From the NCBI GenBank assembly GCA_025529335.1, contig JAMYHX010000003.1, positions 62,001 to 126,000 of the forward strand: a stretch of DNA of 64,000 nucleotides, given 5' to 3'. Below are positions 56,502-64,000 of this stretch, piece after piece. Made by a program: the position numbers and the translations under genes. Source of the DNA: Rhizopus sp. PT2906 (taxonomy: Eukaryota; Mucoromycota; Mucoromycetes; Mucorales; Rhizopodaceae). The notes below the pieces were generated by a model, which searched no databases, was not told the origin of the DNA, and saw only the letters and a list, made by a program, of their open reading frames with translations. Within the stretch, counting starts at the first letter, position 1, and every line of letters begins with the position of its first letter.

Positions 56502-58958
56502 CTAAGAATAGCCATACTTTGTTTTCCACAACACTTTGGGAGGAAGTCTTTTATGCTGTGCAGGATTCATATCTAGAGTCACAGTGACTACATTCTGAGC
56601 CGCACAGTTTTGGTCGCTTTTGATAATGTTCATCGCATCGTCAAAATCGATAAAATAAAGCTCTCTCGCCAGAAATGTGTCTAAATCTTCCCCAGTAAGC
56701 AAAGGCTTGAACGACTGCCACAGTTTACGCTTTTGTTCAAGGGTGACGGATAGCTTGGGAAGTTCAGGATGCGTATTCCAAAATTTCTTGGTTGTGCTGA
56801 TGCCTAGAAATAGACACATCTGGAGATCAATAACATAAAAATCATTCCTGGATAGTTGTATTGAATAAAGTAGCGAGTAGCGTTGGGAGTCCTCTCGTTG
56901 CTTGAGCCATGGTTCAGGTGGAGGTGTGGGGATAGGTGAGCGTGAGTCAGTACGCTTGGTATCATCTGTATAACGTTTCTTGTTTGAAATACATGGCCAT
57001 TTATCGCTTTCTCCTTCTTCTTCTTCTATCTTGACGCGGACCTTTTCTTTGGGATGTGAATATTGACTGCTCTTCTCAAGGTCTGCTGCTTGTATCAGTC
57101 TTCTTCTTTTTTTGGGTCGCTTGATAACTGGCTCGTCCGATTCGTCTGCGTTATCAATGGCATATCTTCTCTGATTCACATGTTTGACTTCACTATGTTT
57201 CTCATCGTCATCATCATCTTCTTCTTCAGTTTTAACAATCGGTTTTCTCTGACTCTTTCTTTTTCTATAAACAGGTGAAACGGCCTGTAGTGCGACAATT
57301 ATATCCTCGAAATCCTTTTCGATTGCAATATCCAGTGGTTCTAAATTACTTGCATTTTTAGCAAATGGGTTGGCGCCATTTTCCAACAACAATTCAACAA
57401 CATCACAATGGTTGTTTTCTGTAGCATCATGTAGAGGTGTATCCAGCTCTTCTCCTCCTCTCGCGTTCACATCCGCACCGTGTTTGATCAAAAGCTTAAT
57501 CACATCAATCTGGCCACGCAGCGCAGCTTCATGGAGGGGAGTCCAACCGGCGTAATCCTTTTCGTTGGGGTCTGCGCCCAAGTCCAAAAGGGTTTGAACC
57601 ATTTCATTATTTCCACGCAGTGCATATTTGTGAAGATTGGTTCGACCGGTTGTATCCTTTTTGAACGGATCAAGCGAGGTGCCCGTACTGGGTTTCTTCC
57701 GATGTCCACTACTATTGCCAGTGCCTGTAATAACCAAGGTATCTTCACTCTCAACCGAGACTGATTTTCTTCTTCGCTTTCTTTTCGTACAGGATCGATC
57801 GTCGCTAGAGCTTCTTTTGCCATCTCCTTCCAGATTAGCAAATACACGCATAACGTGTTGAATCTTTCTCTGTTCACGGGTCATAAGTTGACGTTCTGGT
57901 TCGTTTCTGGATGCTGTTCGACTTGCGATTTCGTCCAGGGCGTTACATGCTTCTTTTTCCAAACGAACTTCGTCCATACGAGCGGTTAAGATTTGTCTGA
58001 TGAGAGGAAAGGAGACAGATACATCATAGGGATTCTGATCGTACTTGTTTTTTATGTTGACATCCGCATTTGAAGATTTGATAAGATAAAGCACGATTTC
58101 CTTATGCCCATGTTTACTAGCTTGATGAAGAGGCGTATCCATGTCTTCTGAACCAAGCATGTTGACAACAGCACCTTGTTGAATCAGCAATTTGACAATA
58201 TCCAGATGACCGTGTAAACAGGCTAAATGAAGCGGAGTCCAATCATGGTTATCTTTTGCATTTACATCCGCACCTTGTTCGAGCATATGTCTTGCCCTTT
58301 CGATCTTATTGTTGATACAAGCATAGTGTAAAAGTGATTTTCCATCTTTATCACGAGCAAGTAAACGATCTAGTTGCTTCATCTTGGCCCTTAGGATGCT
58401 TTGGCACTCTTTGTCCTCGCACACGTCAATCGGTCTTTGTTTAGATTCATTCAAGGCAAATACGTCTGCTCCATGATTAACCAAGAGTTGGACACAATCG
58501 GCTCGACCGTTAGAGCTTGCGTCATGAAGTGGGGTATCTTGTCCAAATCCTCTTGCGTTGACATCAGCTCCACATTCTATCAAGTATTTTCCAACCTCAT
58601 ACTGCCCTTTGAGTGCAGCTTCGTGAAGAGGTGTCCATCCAGCATTATCTCTAAAGTTTACATTTGCACCATTTTCTACCAATTCTTTTACTCTACTCAA
58701 GTGACCTTGAGATGTAGCATAAAACAATTTAGTTCGACCTGCTTTATCTGTTTTGTTGGGATTGGATATAGACTTCTTTCTCCCCTTTTTCTGTTGTCGT
58801 TGCTGTTGTTGTTCAAATGGTTCAGGTGAAGAAGAACATGATATTCTCTTTAGTTTTTTTGAATTATGTTGCCTAAAGAATGCGATATCTTCTTCTTCGT
58901 CGTCATCTATATTTTCTTGTTCTTTATTTAATTTTGTATCTTCTTTACTTGTTTGCAT
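56502..58958 (-). CDS. Ankyrin-repeat protein, Hos4-like (SET3 complex type)
   Basis: A single-exon gene of 818 aa. The N-terminus is charged (DDDEEED, RKKSISNPNK). There are three ankyrin arrays. The first is at about 68-170 (GWTPLHEAALKGQYEVGKYL) and the second at about 205-305 (DWTPLHLACLHGHLDIVKLL). The third is at about 440-550 (GWTPLHEAALRGQIDVIKLL), and it resembles the first closely. Lys/Arg-rich linkers between them look like nuclear localisation signals. The C-terminal domain (FWNTHPELPKLSVTLEQKRK and ELYFIDFDDAM) is the one found in fungal Set3C ankyrin proteins such as Hos4. Set3C removes acetyl groups from histones to modulate transcription. Nuclear role is likely; the exact complex is inferred. 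Confidence 0.78.
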   Translation of the reverse strand: MQTSKEDTKLNKEQENIDDDEEEDIAFFRQHNSKKLKRISCSSSPEPFEQQQQRQQKKGRKKSISNPNKTDKAGRTKLFYATSQGHLSRVKELVENGANVNFRDNAGWTPLHEAALKGQYEVGKYLIECGADVNARGFGQDTPLHDASSNGRADCVQLLVNHGADVFALNESKQRPIDVCEDKECQSILRAKMKQLDRLLARDKDGKSLLHYACINNKIERARHMLEQGADVNAKDNHDWTPLHLACLHGHLDIVKLLIQQGAVVNMLGSEDMDTPLHQASKHGHKEIVLYLIKSSNADVNIKNKYDQNPYDVSVSFPLIRQILTARMDEVRLEKEACNALDEIASRTASRNEPERQLMTREQRKIQHVMRVFANLEGDGKRSSSDDRSCTKRKRRRKSVSVESEDTLVITGTGNSSGHRKKPSTGTSLDPFKKDTTGRTNLHKYALRGNNEMVQTLLDLGADPNEKDYAGWTPLHEAALRGQIDVIKLLIKHGADVNARGGEELDTPLHDATENNHCDVVELLLENGANPFAKNASNLEPLDIAIEKDFEDIIVALQAVSPVYRKRKSQRKPIVKTEEEDDDDDEKHSEVKHVNQRRYAIDNADESDEPVIKRPKKRRRLIQAADLEKSSQYSHPKEKVRVKIEEEEGESDKWPCISNKKRYTDDTKRTDSRSPIPTPPPEPWLKQREDSQRYSLLYSIQLSRNDFYVIDLQMCLFLGISTTKKFWNTHPELPKLSVTLEQKRKLWQSFKPLLTGEDLDTFLARELYFIDFDDAMNIIKSDQNCAAQNVVTVTLDMNPAQHKRLPPKVLWKTKYGYS

Positions 58959-61865
58959 ATATGTATGAAAGTTACTTTTTGGTATACTTGGTTAATGAAA
59001 TAATGGGTGTGTAGAATAATAAAGGGTTATGTACAAAGAGGGGGGATATAATGTATATTTTTTCTTTTATGTATTCTAATATAGCTTTTTAATGTTATTC
59101 TTTTCCTTTTAATATGTTGTCACTTACGGTATATTGATTTATAAGAAAGAAAGGACCTATAACAAAGAACAGATTAAAAGGGAGTTGTAAGAAAGAAAAA
59201 GGGTTTATTTTACTTTTAAAAATGGTTGCAAAGTTCAAACATAAATAAATAAAAAAAAAAGTAGAAGAAAGAAAGAAAAAAAAAAAATTTAGAACGACTA
59301 CTCACCTACACATTTACTGTCGCTGTACACCTTTTTTATCGGTGATTAAATAGTATCCTCATGTACCAATCATAGACTTCGTTGTTCTAAGTCTGTTTAC
59401 ACCTTTGCCATTTCCATATTTAAACTCACCTTTAAGAACTGCTAATGTTTAAGAGTAATTTAAGAAAGGACAAGCATGTATATAAAGAGTCAATCTATAT
59501 GATTTAGAATAATAAATGATAAAAATAGGCTTATAATGCTTCAACTAGAGCAGGCACCTTGTTTTTGCTTGCCAAAAGCTATGTCCATTAGTTGATATAG
59601 TTTCATTGATTTACAAAGAGAGACAAAGAAAACAATATAAAGCATTAAAGTCTATTAGTGCATGATTGTACTTTAGTATCTGAGTCAATAATACAGCATA
59701 TACCCTTTCTAAACAAACCTTTTTGCAGTCAGCACAGTAGTGCTTGATGTGATGCCACCATGACTCTTTATTAAAGAGAAACTATTGATTATCCTCTAAT
59801 AAAGGTGTGCTTTAACCATCCTATACAAGAAGAAACGGTAGCTGTGGATGGTTGCATTATAGATAGATGCCGGTAGGTTTTGGACAGATGTGGATAGATG
59901 TGGGTAGGTTGAGCTTTAAACATCATACGTCGACACGAATGGCATTAACTACATCTTTTAAAGAAGCTTCATTCATATATTTAAATACACAGTGCTTCAC
60001 CTTTCTGTAATTATCACTCGATTAGAATTTAAGATTCCATGGCATATATTGAACCATAATAAGAGAGATCGAACTGAAACTCTGCTAAAGACATGTCCTT
60101 TTCTACCAGCAGGAATAATATTACGTTTATAGCATTGTCTTAAACATCTTTGGTGGCGCTCCCTAACTGACATGTTTGATGAGATAAATCATCATATTGT
60201 AGCATACAGCTTCTATTTGTTTATCGTACATCAAATGACAATAATATTGACAACATTGCATTTAAATAACAGTCATAAGATTCTCTCCTTATAAAAACTT
60301 TTATTTAAACCCTTCATCTCTTTTCTTTCTACTTTGTTGCTTTCAACTTATTTGAAGTAACAGGTCAGTGACACTCTCTTGTATTTTTACAGTAAAGATA
60401 GTTAGGATACATACTAGATCTCATGGAGCTCCTCTTTTCAAGAAAGCCTATATAGGGCATTACAGACAAAGTATTTATGGGAAAGACGGGAAATACATGC
60501 TCTTCTAAAGACGTACTGAAGTACCATTCCCCTCTGACCAGCTGAACGAGCGGCTGGGAAAGGACGGTAGATTTGAGCCGTCGAAGCAGCGCTAGATCAA
60601 TGAAGAAAGAAGAAGGGGAAGTAGCCTTCATATGTTGAAGGAAGTTTTACGCGATAAGGAACCATATGCTGTCTTGAAACTAAATTCATTTCACCAAATA
60701 TTCCATGAGCTTGAAGAAGGTCCGACTTGTTAGTCCTGGACTATGCTGATCTTTGTACTAATCTTGACCACATAAGGGAGTTTGTGAAGTAAGTAAAGAA
60801 AAGACATTGTCAAATAGTGTTTTCATAATCATTTTACATGATTGATATGATATACTTAATAACGATGGAGTTATGAACAATTTCAGATGTCAAACTTGCA
60901 CCAGTCAAATGATCAACATAATTCCACTCTTATTTATGTCACTTATGGCGAGACCTTCTGCTTAGACTTGAAATGTTTAATTGCAGGTATAGTTTTTAAG
61001 GGGGAACTGCATAAAAGAATAAATGTACTATCAATGATTAAATGCTTTGCATTGGAGTCATTGATACTAAGTGAAAGTAGCACCCTAAGGTTGATTATGA
61101 TAATATCATGATTCAATAAAAGGAAAAGACAAGAACAGACTGATTAACCTATTCTGTGAATAAGTTCATTCCTTTTTGACCAGACAATATTTTTGTGTTA
61201 CACATATCTTCAGCCGAGGCATTAAAAATGCTCATAAGCAGTCTTGAGTAAAATTGATTAAATATAATTTGAAGAGGCTTTTCGGTGCTTGAATCCTTAA
61301 CTGCACTACAAACTAGCAAATAGTTAGTTTAGTGTTGCCTAAAATGTTATTAAATGAAGTAGAATTTGGAATGCTTTACCAGCAAAACCATATTTGGGAT
61401 TAAAGTAAGCTGATGATTTCAATAGAGACCAGTAAAAGATTTTTTTTACTGCTCTACTGTGAGTTGGGAAACCCAGGATGTAATTTAGTCTAAACCAATC
61501 GCATCTCTTTTATTTTTGTATCATCTATCACTCACACACTCACACTCACACTCACATGCTCACACTAAAAACATGCACATTCATTATAAAACTCATTCAA
61601 ATATGCTTGCCTTACTTCAAAATGAGTCATCAAGTGCATAGGGCTGATACATGTGTGCGACTCTATCTTCTATCCCTTCTATTCTCTGACCTACCTCATT
61701 ATTGCATATTGAATCTCCGAAGTCATTCATAGAGGTCCCCTACTCCTTTTTCCCAAATAATCACTTTTTTTTCTTTTTTAGGTCGAATTCATACTACATT
61801 TGGAAACACAGTTTAGCCTCTACTTGTCCCACATAATTACCTATTTAGCAAAAGATAGCCAAATA
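58959..61865. other. 2.9-kb gene-poor region and MADS-box promoter
   Basis: No gene is supported. Frames 60365-60631 (minus) and 60887-61111 (plus) have no recognisable domain. A GGTAGG/GATAGATG-type imperfect repeat lies near 59868-59912 and a CACACT/CACTCA microsatellite near 61531-61565. The end is a pyrimidine-rich promoter. Confidence 0.5.
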
Positions 61866-62709
61866 ATGAACTCTCAACTACCCATAACTGATCCTCAAGA
61901 TCCCATCTTTAAAAACAAATCTATAGAGGAACACGTATCTAACGACGAAGATGAAGTCAAGCCTGTTAAGCGTTCTGGAAGGAGAAAGATCAAGATTGAA
62001 TATATTGGAGATAAAAATAGAAGGAATATTACTTTTTCAAAGCGTAAGGCTGGTATTATGAAGAAGGTATATGAATATTCTTTAAATGTATATCCATCAT
62101 TCTCATTCTCATTATTATTATTATTATTATTATTTATTCTAGGCTTATGAGCTCAGTACATTGACGGGTACCCAGGTCTTATTGCTCGTTGTCTCTGAAA
62201 CTGGTCTTGTCTACACTTTCACAACTGTCAAGCTTCAACCTATTGTAACAAAGCCTGAAGGAAAGAATCTGATTCAGGCTTGTTTGAATACTCCTGACCT
62301 AGGTCAAGATGAAGAGCATGCTTCTTATGGCCAATCAGTATCAGATGAGGACACAGCCGCAAAATTGAAAGATAAGGGCTCCAAAAGAACCGAGCCTACT
62401 TATACACCCTATCAACCACCATCCTACGACTCACCAAATACTTCAGAGATACCTAAGCCATCCCTTGCCAATGCTATTCCTGTTTCAGCACCAAATACCT
62501 CCAATTCAAATGCTGTTGGTAACATTCCTCCTATCAACGCAGGTCCTTATGGCTACATGGGCTACTCTCAACAGCCACAAAAGCATATGCAACAACATCA
62601 TCATCATCAACAACAACAACAGCAGCAGCAGCAACAGCCATTTAGTCAGTTACCACCAGTTCCCAACTTCAACACAGGATACTGGCATGGTGAAAGAAAG
62701 CAAAACTAA
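61866..62709 (+). CDS. MADS-box transcription factor (SRF/Mcm1 type)
   Basis: Two exons, 61866-62066 and 62143-62709, give 255 aa. The MADS domain spans about residues 37-95: GRRKIKIEYIGDKNRRNITF, SKRKAGIMKKAYELSTLTG and TQVLLLVVSETGLVYTFTT. The pattern KAGIMKKAYELS with TGTQVLLLV is the SRF/Mcm1 (type I) form. It binds CArG-like boxes as a dimer and, with partners, controls cell-cycle and mating-type genes. The ATG at 61866 is the first one in the domain frame; an open extension runs further up without ATG. The C-terminal part is Ser/Pro-rich with a His/Gln repeat (CAT and CAA/CAG tract about 62593-62637). The intron holds a TTA microsatellite. Confidence 0.9.
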
Positions 62710-62775
62710 TGGCATCTCACAGACAAAGCAAAAAGAGGAATAACGAATATATAAATAAATACCCCTTTTTATATT

Positions 62776-64000
62776 TTATTGCTTGTTTTCCAATTGATTG
62801 ATTCTTTCCAATAATTCATGAACGAGGCCTTCCAACTGAGCTCTCTTTTCTTGTTCTTCTTGCAATAGCTGTTGGAATTCCTTTCTAACCTTCTCTACCT
62901 CATTCTTTGTATGATTTTTTAACTTGGTTTCAAGTACTTCATTGCCACTGTTGTTGCTGACATTAAATCTTGAAGCAATGCTTCGTACGCCAACAGGACG
63001 TGGAGCCTCAGATTCCTCTGTCTCTGATGGCTTTTCTTCTTGTTCCCAAGGCTTACGAACCTGTGTGGGCTTCAACATCTTCTTTGAAATCTCTTCACCC
63101 CCTCCAACAGCAAAAGGTGTAGGGAATTTGGCAAATATAGGCTTCACTGGTTTGGCAGGTGGAGAAGGAGTCGCTTTAGCAGGCTGTTTTTCTTCTTCAG
63201 GTGTCTAAAATAAAAATGTTTGTTTTGGTAACTGTGTGTGTGCGCGCGTCTATCTTATATTTTCACTTACCTCAGCAATCTGTTTCTGCAAAATCTCCGT
63301 TTGACTTGGTTCCGTATTCTTCAATTGAGGTGATCGGCGAGGGACGCCAATACGGGCACGAGTGGGCGTGGTCAACTTGGGTCCACTAGGAAGTATTTCA
63401 ATGCCTTTCTTTTCTTCACTTTGCTCGTCTGTTTCCTTTCCTTCTTCCGTAGCAGAAACTTTTTCTTCTTTTTCTACTTTTGGCTCTACAGCAGCTTCCT
63501 CTTCTTTGCTTTCTGCTACACTTTCTTCAGAGGTGAGCAGTTCAGATTCGACTCTGGGTGTTTCAACTGCAATGTCTCCCTTTTGAACTTCTTCTTTGGC
63601 CTTTTCAACCTGGTCTTCCACGATTTCTCTACTTTCAGGTACCAAAACCTCTTCTGTTTGAGCATTGGTTACTGGAATAACCTCCTCAGCGACTACAGGG
63701 CTTTCCTTGGGCTCTGGAACAGCTGATTCCTCAGAGAGTAGTTCTGCATGTGACGCGGAGGTGTGCGTGCTTGATGCAGTTTCTTGACGTTTAGGAATAG
63801 AAGGAGGAGATGATGTATTATCAGATATAGATTCTGGGCGTGTAGGGATAGTGGGAGGGATTTGAGCTTCAGGAACATCAACTGGAGCAACTGGACTAGG
63901 TGAAGGAATAGAAGATGCACTTGCGACAGAATCTTGTCGCTTAGGTATAGAAGGTGGAGTGCTAGGAGCCGCTTCTTGTTCAGGAGCAGGTGGCTGTGAA
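62776..64000 (-). CDS. AIM21-like disordered protein, 3' part
   Basis: The gene runs off the right edge, so its N-terminus is missing. The visible part is two exons, about 63272-64000 and 62776-63205, joined in the frame QKQIAE/TPEEEKQP. It is Glu/Pro/Ser-rich with repeated PSIPKRQ and PTIPTRPE-type modules and GVPRRSPQ, then FAKFPTPFAVGG and a C-terminal coiled coil (KNEVEKVRKEFQQLLQEEQE) ending RINQLENKQ. The SIPKRQ/TIPTRP repeats recall Aim21-type proteins, which sit on cortical actin patches and help actin assembly. Because of low complexity the family call is tentative; other scaffold proteins are possible. Confidence 0.5.

Noticed and set aside
1..64000. Search for CRISPR arrays, rRNA, prophage or secondary-metabolite clusters
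   Set aside because: No regularly spaced repeats, rRNA signatures, phage genes or PKS/NRPS genes were seen; the gene content is ordinary eukaryotic housekeeping plus transposon debris.

Overview
The window is nuclear DNA from an early-diverging filamentous fungus, most likely a Mucoromycota species of the Mucorales type. Evidence: AT-rich DNA, genes with many short (about 45-70 nt) GT-AG introns, poly-pyrimidine promoters, a class IV-type chitin synthase, a P-type H+-ATPase, a velvet regulator, and lineage-type multi-copy gene fragments that I associate with Mucorales. Species cannot be fixed from the sequence. No tRNA, rRNA or CRISPR array was seen.

Layout. 0-1 kb: 3' part of an SLC41/MgtE-type Mg2+ transporter. 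1.2-5 kb: one hypothetical gene, then remnants and empty AT-rich DNA. 5.2-14.9 kb is gene dense: PET117-like, ubiquitin-like/eS31 fusion, RSC7/Swp82-type chromatin subunit, Ubc7-type E2, Pfa4-type palmitoyltransferase, chitin synthase. 16-24.1 kb: plasma-membrane H+-ATPase, a 2 kb gap, perilipin-type lipid-droplet protein, ATP synthase gamma. 24-29.7 kb is a gene graveyard holding broken copies of lineage-type families. 29.7-41.8 kb is again dense: C2H2 transcription factor, HDA1-complex subunit, CWF19L1-type splicing factor, Rse1/SF3B3, TPR protein, DUF202 membrane protein. 41.8-45 kb: degenerate non-LTR retrotransposon followed by a mariner/TnpB-Fanzor-like chimeric remnant. 45.1-51 kb: TMEM70-like protein, a small coiled-coil protein, an ML/NPC2 protein, METTL25-type methyltransferase, velvet regulator. 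51-55.4 kb is nearly gene-free but holds a palindrome-rich GC island. 55.4-64 kb: cytochrome b5 reductase, ankyrin-repeat SET3C/Hos4-like protein, another gene-poor gap, MADS-box factor, and an AIM21-like protein running off the end.

Themes. Mitochondrial biogenesis and energy genes recur (PET117, TMEM70-like, ATP synthase gamma, b5 reductase). Chromatin and transcription genes recur (RSC7, HDA subunit, Hos4-like, velvet, MADS, C2H2). The two splicing-factor genes CWF19L1 and RSE1 are divergent from one short shared promoter. The most unusual items are a strongly diverged ubiquitin moiety on eS31, a 5-nt microexon in the NPC2-like gene, two convincing GC-AG introns, a mariner/Fanzor-like fusion remnant ending near a hairpin, and a single-stop pseudogene of a multi-copy family with a nuclease-like D...ExxK pattern. 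All gene models were built by hand from reading frames and splice consensus; family names rest on recognised motifs, not on a search.
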